NCBI GenBank assembly: GCA_963678705.1
Contig: OY783206.1
Span: 15,201,807-15,265,806, forward strand
Reading direction: 5' to 3'
Length of the DNA stretch: 64,000 nt
DNA from: Panorpa germanica
Taxonomy: Eukaryota > Arthropoda > Insecta > Mecoptera > Panorpidae
The position numbers were made by a program, and so were the translations under genes. Of the stretch, positions 1-12,439 are shown piece by piece. Position 1 is the stretch's first letter, and each line of letters opens with the position of its first letter. The notes under the pieces are model-generated. The model was not told where the DNA came from and searched no databases. It worked only from the letters and a program-made list of their open reading frames with translations.

Positions 1-51
1 TGTGCCACTTTTGAACTATTAATGAACTTGCTAAAACTACATATATCAGAT

Positions 52-197
52 TTTATTTCACAAAATCTTGACAGGTAGTCAATTTGAACTAAAATTGGTT
101 TCTGTGTTGTTGCTCCAACTTGTAAAACGTTAGAATTGAAATGTACGAGTGACTCGCACTTCACCAAGTCATTCTATTTCACTAAATGTTTACTGGG
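52..197. repeat. Family A MITE, 3' fragment
   Basis: The end of this stretch carries a TTTACTGGG terminus. Before it come the segments GTAAAACGTTAGAATTGAA and GTACGAGTGACTCG, which also lie next to the right end of the 875-bp family A element at 14520-15394. The left part is diverged and no left terminus is visible in the window, so this is a partial or truncated copy. Confidence 0.65.
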
Positions 198-712
198 TAG
201 TAATAGAAATTCTTCTAGAAACACTTCTATATTTTTCAAAATCTGACATTAAACTTCTTTTAAAAGTAAATCCTACTGCATTTTGACAGATTGTCACATT
301 TTGGAGGTTATAATATAATATAGTTTTTCTTAATTTAATATTTTTAATTTAAAACATTGGACCTTGTAAGGTTCTAGAAAAACTAAGAAAACTTAAAAAA
401 TATGTTAAATTAAAAATGGTACTGTGAATGACTAGGCGTATTGCCATATGCGAAACAATTTAAATGAAATACAAAATACAAAATAAAATTAAAGCAGTGA
501 GTGGGAATGATACTTAACACAGTACAAAAAAAAAAAATAAAGGTTAAGTTTGCTTGTTTTTAATCTGCAGTAATAAACCGATTAAATTTAGTAAGTAATA
601 ATCTAGTAAATAAATCGATTTAACAAGTAGGCATATCTCGTAAAACAATGGATACCGATGGATACAAACAAAATATTATAAAGCTAGCACGTTAATTTTT
701 CTAATTCTTAAA

Positions 713-2851
713 ATGTTGAAGTATCCTCTGCTTTTAATGTTTATTGGCATGATTTATGGAGTCGTTGCTAAGTGTCCAGAGGAATTTGAATTGGTGGAGA
801 TGACACTAAAAATGCAAAGCCGCATTGTTCAGACCCATAACGCTCTTCGAGACAGAGCTGCTATGAACCGTAATATTGGTAAGTAAGGCAACTAAGTGAG
901 TTATGTGGAATGTTGTTATAGAAGTTGTTATATTACCATTACGTTTTTGAAACAATATTACTTGAATAGTTATTTTTAAGATATAGGATAGCATTACGTT
1001 ATTGTTAACGGTGTAGTATATATTGAAGGGGCAATGCTGGCTGTAAATTAAATAAAAGTTTTGAGACCGTGAGAACCCAGTAAACATTTTGGAGTCACTT
1101 TGACATCATATTGGAGATGCGTATGATTTTTTTGTCATGAAAGAGTTCATTTATAGTTCAGTTTCACACAATCGTTCATATGAAATGTCTGTTTTATCGG
1201 CTACATATGACAGAACCACTCCACCTGTCGGAATACAAATGAAGATAAAGTTGATGCGAACTATAATTGAAGTGAAATAGTGATAGAAACGCTACAAAAA
1301 GGGACACTTAACCAAATGTTTACTGGGAAGGAGACTCTTATGAAACATTATAGCAATACATTTAAATATTATTACGTAAAATATAACAAAATAAATGTTG
1401 TTTTGATTGCTTTCTTGAATCACCTGAAAAATTAGGGGCCTATTTTGTAACTGCTTAACCGACGTCTCTTAACTTCTGACAATTTTTCAAAGCCCTGTAA
1501 TTTACAAATTAGGCTACTTATGCCAGTTTCAAGGTATGGGATTAAAAGTTATAAGAGCGGTACAAATCTATAATACGATAATGAATTTTATATTATTCGT
1601 TGTATATATTACAGAAAAATAAGTGAGTCAGTCAGTTTATACCGCACAACTGGTTTTAAGTATGAGTCGCCGCCGAACTCTCGTAATTTGAACTAAAGCT
1701 TAGTTTAGAAAATCAGGTAAGCAGTTACAAAATAGACCTCTTAGGTTAAATTAGTAACGATTCTAACCAACATATAGTTTTATTTCCCCCACAATGCAAT
1801 CCCATTACAAGAAATGGAATATGTTTTAATGTTAAAGGTGTAGTATATTTTAAGGCGCAAGGTGTTGACAATTTCCAGTAATCTTGAATTTATTTTTAAT
1901 TGTCATACATCCTTAAATCTTGTTACTATTGTCTATTTCTTCGAAAAACTTTTGGATCAGCCTTATAAAGCAGGGACGTTGGTCACAACATATTTTATTC
2001 CTAATTTTATTTCACATCGACTTCAAATAAATATAAGCGAACCCCAAAACAACGTTAGATTTTAATTTTATTGTTTATTCTTAATTTATATATTGTTTAT
2101 AATTAATTTAACGAAACAACATATGAACTGAAAAGTATCACCGGCAATGTCTCTCCTCGCACCCGTTGTGCGTAATTACTAAAATTTTGATGTTCTAGGG
2201 CCCATATCAAATATGAACTATGTGAATTGGAAATTCAAGTTTATGAAAATTGCTGAGAAACTCAACAAAGATTGTTTGACACCTACTAGTTATACTACTG
2301 CAGAAGCTGCGAATAATGGTAGTAAATCTATTTCCTATAATGCTTTACCTCGTACGAGTACCATCAGCGAAGACCCACCAGAAGTAAATAATGAACAGGA
2401 TGAAGACGGGCCAAAAACACTTGGAGTAAATTGGGGAGATTATCAAAGTTATATATTTCCTAAAAGTGCACCTTCACACTTGATTCGAAATTGGTTTTTA
2501 GAAGGGAAATATATAACGAAAGAAATCCTTACCAAAATGATCGATGGAAAAGGAAATAATTTCACACAATTATTGTGGGCAAAAACAAAATTTGTGGGAT
2601 GCTCTATGGCATTATTTCGGAATGTTTCACCACCAAAATATCGTCTGCTCTGTGTATACTATCCGCAAGGGAACATTATAGATGAAGCTGCTTATTTGTT
2701 AGGAGTGCCATGTTCAGAGTGTGAGAGCCATGTCTGTAATCCCATATTTTCGCATTTGTGCGGTAAAGATGTCGCAAAAGCAGGAAATATTCGCAGCTCT
2801 TATAAAATAATATTTACATCCGTTATGTCATTAATTCTATTGTCATATTAA
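713..2851 (+). CDS. CAP-superfamily (SCP/antigen 5-like) secreted protein, two exons
   Basis: Two exons, 713-878 and 2199-2851, join in phase 1 across a GT-AG intron (donor gtaagt, acceptor ttctag) to give 272 residues. Residues 1-19 form a signal peptide (hydrophobic run LLLMFIGMIYGVVA). The N-terminal CAP helix is visible as RIVQTHNALRDRAA, followed by SNMNYVNWKFKFMKIAEKL, which matches the usual 'NM..L.W...LA..A' block. The CAP1 signature is NNFTQLLW near residues 175-182, followed by VGC, and the CAP2-type block is LLCVYYPQGN near 206-215. In typical members the residue before FTQ is His; here it is Asn, so a divergent or non-metal-binding cavity is likely. The acidic stretch SEDPPEVNNEQDEDG near 112-126 is unusual. 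The last 16 residues are hydrophobic and end the protein, which suggests a GPI-anchor signal or a membrane tail rather than a freely secreted venom-allergen form. A good AATAAA follows the stop. The family is clear; the function is unknown. Confidence 0.85.
1076..1327. mobile_element. Family A MITE (short type) in the CAP-gene intron
   Basis: A 252-bp element bounded by CCCAGTAAAC and TTTACTGGG inverted ends, flanked by AA on both sides (2-bp duplication). The body (ATGCGTATGATTTTTTTGTC, then GGAATACAAATGAAGATAAA) recurs at 15456, 21640, 26834 and 29644. There is no coding capacity. Confidence 0.85.
1435..1740. mobile_element. Harbinger-like MITE in the CAP-gene intron
   Basis: A 306-bp element with ends GGGGCCTATTTTGTAACTGC and an inverted partner (GCAGTTACAAAATAGACCTC), flanked by TTA on both sides. 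A 3-bp TTA duplication is typical of PIF/Harbinger. A second copy lies at 24843-25080. Confidence 0.75.
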
Positions 2852-2862
2852 GCTGAATATCG

Positions 2863-2868
2863 AATAAA
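2863..2868 (+). other. Polyadenylation signal of the CAP gene
   Basis: AATAAA starts 11 bases after the stop codon of the CAP gene and is the only canonical signal close by. Confidence 0.6.
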
Positions 2869-3242
2869 AACAAAGCAGTTGTCTTAAAAAGTTGTTGGTT
2901 TTGTGTAAAAGATTTCAAAATAGTTATACTGCTAGCTTTATATCTCCTTCAAAAGTAAGTTTGAGGTTCTTATAAACTTTAGTTGATCATGGTGTTTGTC
3001 GCTTTGGTCAAAACTTGGCAATCGACTTTTAGACCATCTCCAAAGAGCTCAAATTTTGCAAACACACTTTTCTTTTAAGATTATTTGTGGTTAGAAATGT
3101 ATTACCTGCTAAACGCGTTTCAAATATACGAGTATATTAGGTTTATTTTACATACTAAAGTTTTTACATATTTTTTTAGGTTAATATGAATTAAGATTAA
3201 ATAACAATCGCTATTTTTCGACATAAATTGGTTTTCTGACTT

Positions 3243-3842
3243 TAAGGTGAAACGATACTTGGCCATTTTTTCTAGCGAAATATAGATGACGGTACTGTAA
3301 AGCAGTTAAATATTATCAAAAAAATCATTTTTTTTTTCTATAAATCGTTTTATGTAAGTAACTATAAACGCAAATCAAAATATAAAACTGCAATTAGTAA
3401 GATGAATAATGTATCTACAGTTTAATGAGTTGGAACCGCAAGAATAACTTTTGAAAATTAATATTGCTATATTTTCTAGTTAAATCCAATTTTTATATTT
3501 TTATATTATATATATTTTTAAGTCCTAAGCGTAAGTTTGAGAATCATAATAAAGGTTATAAAATTTATGACAAACCCTTGGAAAGTTACCAGTCATACAA
3601 AAAATGGAAAACTAGAAAATATAGCAATATTAATTTTCAAAAGTAATTTTTGCGGTTTCAACTCATTAAAAATCAATGGAAGAAAGCTGAAAATGTTGTT
3701 ACGTTATTCATCTAACCGTTTGTAAAAGATTTTTTGATTCGCGTTTACAGTTACTTACATAAAACGATTTAAACATAAAAAAACATGATTTTTTTGATAA
3801 TATTTAACCTGCTGTATAGTATCGCCATCTATATTTCGCTTA
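3243..3842. mobile_element. Foldback MITE, mariner-like ends (truncated copy)
   Basis: Starts with TAAGGTGAAACGATACTTG and is almost wholly self-complementary: the 'AACTATAAACGC' and 'TGCTATATTTTCTAG' blocks reappear inverted in the right half. The right terminus is missing, since the sequence leaves the repeat after ATATTTCGCT at about 3840. A complete copy lies at 5987-6621. Confidence 0.75.
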
Positions 3843-4595
3843 AGAAAGCTTTCTATGTCACATTATACAATGTAATATATTTTAACAAGATTTTTCATGT
3901 GTCTTGTACGTTTCATTAATTAAATTAAATGGGTTGACTGTTTTCAGACTGAGTAGTGAACGCTTACCATACTTGTCATTTCTAATCACCTCTTCCACAG
4001 TTGCGTCGTGGACGCCTCGTTGACCTGCAGCAACAATAAAACGACCTTAACCTAATTGTTTGTTGTACTGGAAAAAGATTAAAATCTTTTTCTTCATATA
4101 GTAATTTACTTACAAAGAATTGTGTATTATTTTTTATGCCATGTATGTTTTATTACTTCTTCATAATTCACACATGTTACTTACTTTATTTTTGTCATTG
4201 TTGGCGTTGTCTTGTCTTGTGTTGTTCTGTCCTGTCATTGTCGTCGCTGTTATTAGCTTCTTACGCAACTATCTCGCAACTTTCTTACTTATACACAGTC
4301 GCAATGTTTCGCAGTGATGTGACAAAGAATACATTTGTTTCTTATTTATTGTTTCTACTCAATGTTGGCAGGTTTATGATAATTTTACTAATTAAAAACA
4401 GTCCAAATGATTTTCTTGTTTAATAGATTTGTTATTATGCAACTAGAAAGGTGACAGTTTCTTTAAAGTAGTTTCATTATCTAACCTCAGTATTCCGGGG
4501 GGAAATTATTTTAAAAAAAATACTGCGCTCATAATTATTAATAAATACAAAGATACTGCCTCACAAATAGACTCGTTTTATACTTGATGGTGCTG
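3843..4595. other. Intergenic, no gene seen
   Basis: AT-rich sequence between two repeats. The open frames in 4120-4423 are hydrophobic, overlap each other, and lack a start context or family resemblance, so I do not call them. Confidence 0.5.
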
Positions 4596-4597
4596 TG

Positions 4598-4670
4598 TCT
4601 TCGGGTTCAATCCACGGACCAGAGTTATATTTTCTCTGGGTTTGGTTATTATCAAAATAAATTGATGATT
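4598..4670 (+). repeat. Possible tRNA-derived SINE fragment
   Basis: CTTCGGGTTCAATCC resembles a Pol III B box (GGTTCRANTCC). The following bases (CAGAGTTATATTTTCTCTG) align with the sequence after a similar box at 38420-38460. No convincing A box is seen, so this is at best a decayed copy. Confidence 0.35.
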
Positions 4671-4689
4671 ATGTAAATATATAATTATA

Positions 4690-5460
4690 TCAGGCTACAC
4701 GACGAGACCCTTCTGAAAACTATTGAGGCAGTACCGAGACCACTTACGACGAGACCCGAGAGCCTCGATTCTGGTCTCGTTGACGTTATTTTAAAAAAAA
4801 AGTCCGAGAAAAATAAAGCAACAAGAAACATAAACGTTCAACGTTTCTTTATTACAAAAAAGGTTAAGTCGTAAATTTACGAAATATAAAATCTGGTAAA
4901 CAAACACCTGTTAAGTATTTTATTTTTGATAATTTTGTCTTTTACAACATTTTGCAGCCGAACGGAAACGAATGTTTTAAGGGAAAATAAATGTGAATAT
5001 AAATTATTTACAATGCGATTGTTTGAAGACATTTTAGCCTTTAGTTGCCGCTAAAATGTCGTTGAGCGTTGGTGTTAATAGTGTCAACCTGACAAAAAGG
5101 CCAAAATGAGAAGAAAGTGATTGAACATGTATTAATGAATGTTAATGATACATTAAGTGAAATTGAACCAGTTGATCAACTATGAATAAAAAAAATCTTC
5201 AAAGTTTAAATTTATTTTAAATTTAATACAATTAATGGTGAGAAAAAAGCGATATGCTTAGTGTGGGAAAAATTTGGAATAAATAAAATGATTAGCCGAA
5301 ATAATATAATGAACTACTTTGTCTAAGACTATCTTAGGAGTAAGTTCTCACAATAACGAGATGTGACGAAACCGAGACTAAAACGATACCTATTTCTTTC
5401 TAAACTAACGAGACCGAGGCGAGATTTTTGAAACTCTCGCCTTATCTCGTCTCGTACTTG
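4690..5460. repeat. GAGAC-rich unclassified repeat
   Basis: Both ends of this 770-bp stretch are studded with the motif CGAGAC or its complement GTCTCG: several times in 4695-4790 and again in 5350-5460, mostly inward from each end. Clustered subterminal motifs of this kind are known in hAT-type and other DNA transposons. The interior has a short frame reading ICLVWEKFG near 5260, faintly like a BED-finger start, but it is too short and broken to rely on. Confidence 0.4.
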
Positions 5461-5986
5461 TCAAGTAATTCGTAAAATGTTTCTCTCATTTAAATAATAT
5501 CTGTTCGATCACGATCATCGTTCGCAAGACTTAGGAATAGGGCGTCCTATCATCGACGAAATGCTACTACATTGGAAGACTCAGGAATAGGGCCCCAGTA
5601 TCGAAAATAAGCTTACGTTAAATAAATGAAATAGAAAAACAAAATGGAATCGTTGTCACCAGTTGCAAAGCAAAGTTGATAGTTAAAGTGAATAATTCTT
5701 TTTATCTATCAGTATCATTAGTTTATGACTAATTAAGTTACTCCACTGTAAAGATATGCGTGCACAATAGAGGTGGAGTCTTAGAAGAAGGTCTGGCATA
5801 CGCAATAGCTATTTAAATATTTAAAATAACCAACACACTGCATTGTTTATTAGATAATAGTAAGTTTGTGAGAATTTTCTTTAATTTGAATAGAATGTTA
5901 AGTAACACAAGATATCATATTAAAAAAATTGTTTATATTTAAAATAGGTATTAATTAATATACCCCTTAAACACAAAATACGGCTG
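5461..5986. other. Intergenic, no gene seen
   Basis: Contains a short direct repeat (AGACTTAGGAATAGGGC near 5528 and AGACTCAGGAATAGGGC near 5578). Nothing else is identifiable. Confidence 0.4.
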
Positions 5987-6621
5987 TAAGGTGAAACGAT
6001 ACTTGGTCATTTTTTCTTGCAAAATATAGATGGCGATACTATACAGTGGGTTAAATATTATCAACAAAAAACATGTTTTTTATGTTTAAATCGATTTATG
6101 CTAGTAACTATAAACGCGAATCAAAATCTAAAGCTACAATTAGTTAGATGAATAACGTATCTACATTTTAAGCTTACTTCCACTGACCTTTAATGAGTTG
6201 TAACCGCAAATATACATTTTGAAAATATTATAAATATATTGCTATATTTTCTAGTTAAATTCCAATTTCTATATGACTGGTAACATTTCTAAGGGTTTGT
6301 CATAAATTTATAACCTTTATTATGGTTCTCAAACTTACGCTTAAGAATGAAAAATATATAGAGTATAAAAGTATAAAAATTAGAATCTAACTAGAAAATA
6401 TAGCAATGTTAATTTTCAAAAGTTATTTTTGCGGTTCCAACTCATTATTACGTTACTCGTCTAACTAATTGCAGCTTTAGATTTTGATTCGCGTTTATAG
6501 TTACTTACATAAAACGATTTAAACATAAAAAACATGGTTTTTTTGATAATATTTAGCCTGCTGTATAGTATCGCCATCTATATTTCGCTAGCAAAAATGA
6601 CGCAAGTATCGTTTCACCTTA
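5987..6621. mobile_element. Foldback MITE, mariner-like (complete copy)
   Basis: Begins TAAGGTGAAACGATACTTG and ends with its complement AAGTATCGTTTCACCTTA, giving TA at each outer edge as for Tc1/mariner-type insertion. The two halves are inverted copies over nearly the whole 635 bp, so the element can fold into a long hairpin. It has no transposase and shares its body with the truncated copy at 3243-3842. Confidence 0.8.
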
Positions 6622-8844
6622 AACAAAACTTTTTTTTATAAGAGCTATAAGAGTTTTATTTCTTAAAAACAATGTTTTTCACTTTTTAAAAATATTAAAA
6701 CTGTCTTCTTAAGAGATTTGTTCTAAAATTTGAAGATTCGGTCACATATTGTATACGTATATACTTTTGTTATATTAATTAAACCTTAAATACACATAAC
6801 AGTGTTGTGTGTAAACCTGTCAGGTAAACCGTTATGTATATGACCACTATAATGTATGTTTCACTTTGCTCCACATTAAAAGCAGTTTCTGACGAATTAT
6901 TTCAAACTAAACCAACGACAAAATTAAATTTATTTAAGAAATTCAAATTAATTTAACTAATGGTTTACTTTTCTATAGTTACGTAACTTCCTGCAGGATG
7001 TATATGTTTCGTTTTTGGTTATTAATTTTTTTTTATTGATATATTTAAATCGGGAAATCCTGTTTCTTAAATTACTAGTACAGTTGCTTCATTGAATTAT
7101 TTCAAGGTTTTTATGTAAAACTATATCTTTGTAAATTATTTAAATGCCAAATCAATGGACGGCGTTCTACTTCAATAGATATTTTGATCTTCAAATCGTG
7201 AGTATTTTTATTATTGCTAAACATTATTTAAAGCAATGGCTAAAAAAATTGTAATGAACTTACTTAATGAGATACATAAAAATACTTTAATGTTGAAATT
7301 TATTTATAAATAGTTTCTTTGTTTTTGTTGTTAAATTTTATAAATATTTACTTATGGTTCTTTGCTGTAGAAGGTCTTACTAGGATGTTGTTGGTGTTAA
7401 GATCCGCCAGTGCGAAGTTATGCAACGCGATAAAAAAGTACGACGACTTGTTTTCTTCGAAGAGATTCTTCATACAACTTTACTTTACTTTACGACTCTT
7501 GCCCACTCTATTTCAAACATTCGCCGTATGATTTCACTCCTCCTTAGAATAATCTGTTCTGAAATGAGGTAGTTTCCAGTAAGGTAGGTTAACCAATTAA
7601 CGACCCCCTAGGGGTTTCTCATTTAATATTTCAACAAAGGTTACCAGTCGAATGAAAACTTTGAATATTTTTAATAAGGCATATATATTTCTATTAAGAA
7701 TCGTGTTTGGATTAACATAACATAACATTGATCCAAATAACGCGTGGACTAAAATAATCAAAGAAATAGAGGTATTTTCCAAAACAAATCGAAGCAATAA
7801 ACATTTTTGTTAAATATAATCAGTTGCAGCCTCTACGACAATCGAAATACATATCTTCCTTAGCCAAACCCACACACTTAGACATGGTACACAGCCATAC
7901 TCACATACAGTTCATGATCATTTTTGGGCTCTTGCCGGATTCAGCATTTGAGCCTGGATATTTCGGGACACCTTTTCAAAAATAATTCGGCCAGCAATTT
8001 CGTCTTCACTATTAAACTGCCCACGTATACTATTTACGTTATTGGGCACAACTCCCTATATGTTCGCACATTTATGCTAAATGATTTACCCTAAAAACAA
8101 TGAATTTTTTTTAATAAATTATGAAATATAAACACATTTACTTATGTTCAACATATGTTAAGTTATTAAATAAAAAGTTGTGCACAACTTTGCAAATAGC
8201 TTACCAACTTATTATTTAATAATAAAATCGCAACGCGCGTCACTTCCACTTCTTGTAGTGCTCCTGGTTAACTAACGCATAGCCGAAAACAGCAGCAAAT
8301 GTGACAAATGACTACACACCCTGTCTTCTATCCACCGCGTTTAGCGGTTTCTAGCTTTTATGGGTATTTAGTTAGCGTCAGGTGGGTATTATTTGGGTGA
8401 CCTACCTTAGCCGCGAACAATTAAACGATATGAAAATATTACTTTGAAAATATATTGTTAACGAATAGGTACCCTGTGTACATTCACCTGATTTACAACC
8501 CTTCTATTTTTATATTAAGCATTATTGCACTGGCCTTACAGACATCAGGTGTCCCCAAACTCTGGTAATAATACCCACAATTTTGGAACCTAAAATTTAT
8601 AACAATAATTTTTACAAAAGGTGAGGTACAGAAGGTAAGGTACAGAATATCTCAGATTTAGGCTAGCTCAGTAAGTAAGGATCTCTAAATTACAATAACT
8701 ACTTCTCTCTGAATCTGTGATCAGTTCACCTCTCGGAAGACGAAAAAAATTATATTTATATAGTTTTAAATTCATTAATAAATATTCTGAAACAATAATG
8801 ATATCTACGGTCATTAATAAAGTTAACTATCACATGCCTCTAGG
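6622..8844. other. Intergenic, no gene seen
   Basis: Long AT-rich stretch. A 70-codon frame at 7319-7531 has superficial receptor-like character but no start, splice or family support. I found no other feature. Confidence 0.4.
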
Positions 8845-9060
8845 CAGAGGCGACCTTAGGTGGTGGCAAGCAGGATATCCTTGACTATATCTTTTAAGAC
8901 ATTCATGTACCTTATTTTATCATTATTAATATTTGACATCTTTGTGCTTGTTAACTATTATAAAACTTCCAATATAAAATTTTAAAACTCTATATTTATT
9001 TATTTATAATTTTTGCATTTCTCGTCAATCATCATCAAAAATACTTCCTGTCAATGTATT
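8845..9060 (+). mobile_element. hAT-like MITE fragment
   Basis: Starts with CAGAGGCGACCTTAG, matching the terminal repeat of the complete hAT-like element at 49913-50307. It also shares internal blocks with that element (CATTATTAATATTTG, TTTGCATTTCTCGT, ATCATCAAAAATACTT). The right terminus was not found. Confidence 0.6.
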
Positions 9061-9449
9061 ATTAATAGTTAGAGAAGATATTTCTCTTCGTTTTAATCAT
9101 TGTATTGACACAGACCATTACGTAATCTTATTTAAATGATATCAATAATTATAATGAACATTAAAAAGCTGCACACTTTCATTCCGGGCTGTCATCTAAA
9201 ATAAATTCTTGCACAATACGTTGTAGCTTTGTTAAATGAATAAAGAGAGAATGAGATCTTAATCGCTGGACCACCGTACAGCTGATGTTGCTGTAATCTC
9301 TAGACAATTCAACATGAACCACTTTCAACTGATAGTGCATACACAATTGACTAAAAACTCATTTAAAAAACTTAATTTACTATCGTATTTTTGAAAGTTG
9401 ATATAAAAATTGATAATTCCAAAGTAAATAAAATAATGTGCCGCGTAAA

Positions 9450-9841
9450 TGGGCTTGTGTCCTCATTTTTTATTGATCGATTTTTCAATTGTTGATTGAA
9501 ATTGATGTTAATAAATGTGTATTGGCGTGTCTATTTTATTAAATATCTAAATATTGACGGAGATATAGCAATTAAAAGTTTTAATTGTAGTTTTAGCGCT
9601 AGAAATTGTCGGCCATAATTGTATGACGTGAAATGCATTTTAACGTCAGTTATTTGTTGAGTAGGTCAGTGCTGTGGTAATGTTCTGTAGCTGTTGGTAG
9701 TCAAATAATCAAGTCAAGTCAAAGAATAATAAGTTATATTATTATATAAGTCTATTTTATTTAACCCTGTTACAGCTAGTAACCCACTTTATCAATATAT
9801 AGTACACTTTTATAGAAATTAAGACATAGGACGCAAGCCCA
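9450..9841 (+). mobile_element. Family B MITE, internally deleted
   Basis: Begins TGGGCTTGTGTCCTCATTTT and ends GGACGCAAGCCCA. The left half (CAATTGTTGATTGAAATTGA, TTTTAGCGCTAGAAAT) and the last 70 bases (GTAACCCACTTTATCAATAT) are present, but about 300 bp of the middle seen in fuller copies is missing. Confidence 0.85.
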
Positions 9842-10487
9842 TTAGATCCTAAGATAACAGTATTAGGTAATGACAGCATGACATAAGTACTTTATATATG
9901 AGGTACAATAGTTATTTTTTATTTTTAGGTTATAAAATATGTAACTCTTAAAACTGTTTCATCAAATAGTTAATTAATATTCTTAACATAAACTCAACGA
10001 CAAAAGTTGAAAAGGCGGTTGTAAACAACAATAAACCTCCAAATTATGTTGCGATGACTCAGCCGGTAGATGCGAACGCACGGTGTCGGTAACACGACAT
10101 GATTTCAAGCACTTTCTTTTGAGATTTATGACAATTCTTGACATATTTAGTTCGTTTTACGTCAATAAAAATGTAATGGTGTTTACACTACTTAAGTACT
10201 TGATGCCTTAGCTTGGTTCCAAGGTAAAACTAGTTCTCTAATTGTTCTCTTTATTTTATGATTGCCCATAATACCAGTTGTTAAGAGCTGTATCAATTTT
10301 AATTAGTTATGACAAATTCGATAACCAATAAACCACATTTGATATCGCTAATGATCCGTGCTGAGTACTGCGCAATGAGTCGAAACATCCTTCGCGGTTT
10401 TTAACCGCAGATGTTTTTCGACGAGTCATTTATGGTCATCAATGGCAAAGAATGAGGAAGAATGAAGAAGAGTTTATTCTAAAATTT
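9842..10487. other. Intergenic, no gene seen
   Basis: AT-rich sequence with no open frame of note and no recognised repeat. Confidence 0.4.
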
Positions 10488-11255
10488 ACCCTATAGTATT
10501 TTTTAACTTGCGGTATATTTGTATGTTTATATTCTTATATGTATGAATTTTGTATGGTAGCTCGAAAACGGCTCCAGTGAAGTTTTTGAAAATTTCCTAT
10601 TTCGTAGAGAAAAAAATTCTAAGACTTTTGGCATCCACGGATTTTTCCCTGAATTTCCTGGACACTCGTAATTTTGGAAAAATTGGAAAAAAAGTGGGCC
10701 CTTTTTTGCTGTATAACTTAGTATTCGTAAAAGATAGAAAGGTGAAATTTTGCATGTGTATTACGCTATTGAATGCGAACATATTTCAAAATTTAGAAAT
10801 TTAAAATTTTATAAAAGGAGCACTGAGAAAATTAGCGGGCCCGGTAGGAAACTTTGGAGAAAGCTCAAATTTTGGATTTTGTAATAATTGAATATTATAT
10901 TAAAAAAAAAAGTCAAAATTTGAATTCGGGGCATAGAGGCGGTTCTTGCCGAGACTAATAATTGTGCTAGAAAGTTGAAACTAACTTAGGTACCTAATTT
11001 ACAAATCGAAGAAAAAAATCCCAAATTTTGAAAAAAAGTTTGTCAAATAACGAATAAATTGAAAATATTTTTTATTTTGTTGAAAAAAATATATATTTTT
11101 TTTAGTCAGTTTGCATGAAAAATTATTTTTTGTTATGTGTAAAATTTATATAGAACGAGTTTAATATTTCAATTTAAAAATGGAATTAAAATTTGAAATG
11201 AAATTCAATTAACTCACAAAAGACATTCGTCGCTTGCGACGGGGGTAAACTCTAA
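10488..11255 (+). mobile_element. Non-autonomous Helitron, copy 1
   Basis: The 3' end shows the hairpin GTCGCTTGCGAC (11229-11240) about 11 bases before a CTAA terminus (11252-11255), followed by T. This is the Helitron pattern of a hairpin, then CTRR, then insertion before T. The body matches four copies in reverse orientation at 47.5, 50.8, 53.0 and 60.3 kb. The 5' end is degraded (CCCTATAGTATT against the family start TCCTATATTATAATG). There is no Rep/helicase coding. Confidence 0.75.
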
Positions 11256-11584
11256 TTTCTTTAAAACATCTCAGTTCAAGCGTTACAACTATATAACATA
11301 AATTGAGAGAATAACATGGCTTTGAAGTAGATGTCTTTTAGTCGTTTAAGTGCCATATAAAATAGGAGACAACCGACTGCTTGCGACGCCGACTTCTTCA
11401 ATGTGGTGTATTCAAGTCGTTTCATACACTTTATTAATTTATTATATTAATTGTGTGCCTTTCGGCTTTACAATCTACATTATTATATTTCTTAATGCAG
11501 TTCATATAAATTCAAAATTAAAAACTAAACTTAAACTATTCTAGACTATTACTATTTCGAATAGTACTTTCTGTTTTTTTTTTC
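11256..11584. other. Intergenic, no gene seen
   Basis: Short AT-rich gap that may include the 3' untranslated part of the adjoining reverse-strand non-LTR element. Confidence 0.35.
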
Positions 11585-12293
11585 TTGATCCTCTCTCTTC
11601 ATGTCCCCTACTCCTCCTTTATTCACACCGTTTCCTGCTTCTCCTTCTTTATTGCCTGTATCTTCATCTATCACCTCTTGCCTTCCTTGTCTTCTCTCGA
11701 CACACCCTCTATTATCTTTTCATTATCCTTCCTGCCTTCTCTCTTCGTTTTCACTTCTCCACTTATGTCTATTACAGGCATAAACGCTCTATCTTTACAA
11801 TTTCCTCTTGACTCTCTTACTTTGCTATTTCTTCTTGACTCTCTTCCTTTACTATTTTATTATCGTCTCTATCTCCGTCATTCACCTCATGTCCTTATCT
11901 CCTTTCCGAAAATCCTCTATTTTTCTGGACTTCCTTTCTGGACTTTCTTTCTCCTGCTTCCCTTCACTGCCTCTTTTAGTACTTCCTCTCTCTTCATGTT
12001 CCTTATGCAACCCAGCTACGAGCTTATTTATTGTCCTGTTTTTTCTTTCCTTTTTTCTATTTCCGCCATCCACCTCTTTCCTTCACTGCCTCCCTTTAAT
12101 AGCTGGCCAATATTCATTTCGCTCACTACTTTTTCCTTACACTCAAACTTAATGTGCTCCAGTGTTTCGTCCTCCGTTCCGCACACTCTACACTTTCCTT
12201 CCTCACTACTTTCCCAGTATATGTTTCCTTTTTCCTCATTTCTCAATCTAAACCTTGCTGTCCTTCTTACACTTTATTATAATATTAAGCTTC
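11585..12293 (-). pseudogene. Non-LTR retrotransposon, 3'-end remnant with CCHC motif
   Basis: Read on the minus strand, 12293-12028 encodes the C-terminal end of a reverse-transcriptase polyprotein. It starts RTARFRLRNEEKGNIYW, then CRVCGTEDETLEHIKFEC, a C-x2-C-x8-H-x4-C zinc-knuckle motif typical of ORF2 C-termini in several non-LTR clades, and ends at a stop after EKRKEKTGQ. A purine-rich 3' region follows to about 11585. It is 5'-truncated, with no reverse transcriptase core. A second copy on the plus strand at 41020-41692 shares the CGTE.ETLEHIKF segment and the IGQLLKGGSE block. The long plus-strand frame over the same bases is the antisense shadow of this purine-rich sequence. Confidence 0.75.
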
Positions 12294-12439
12294 TACTTTA
12301 ATGTTTATCAATATATGTGTATATATTATATTTTGTATAAATTGTAAAAACAAAAAACACTGCGATCGTATACAAAGATGCGGCACTTTGATATACATAC
12401 CATACATATTGTATATAAAACCGGACTTATAAAATAGTA

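Noticed and set aside
7319-7531. 70-codon frame with LCNAIKKYDDLFS, faintly like a receptor fragment
   Set aside because: No start, splice or second family motif nearby; the match is too short to call.
11585-12301. Long plus-strand open frame of 238 codons, Ser/Leu/Phe-rich
   Set aside because: It is the antisense of a purine-rich non-LTR remnant whose minus strand has clear CCHC protein similarity; the composition is just the complement.
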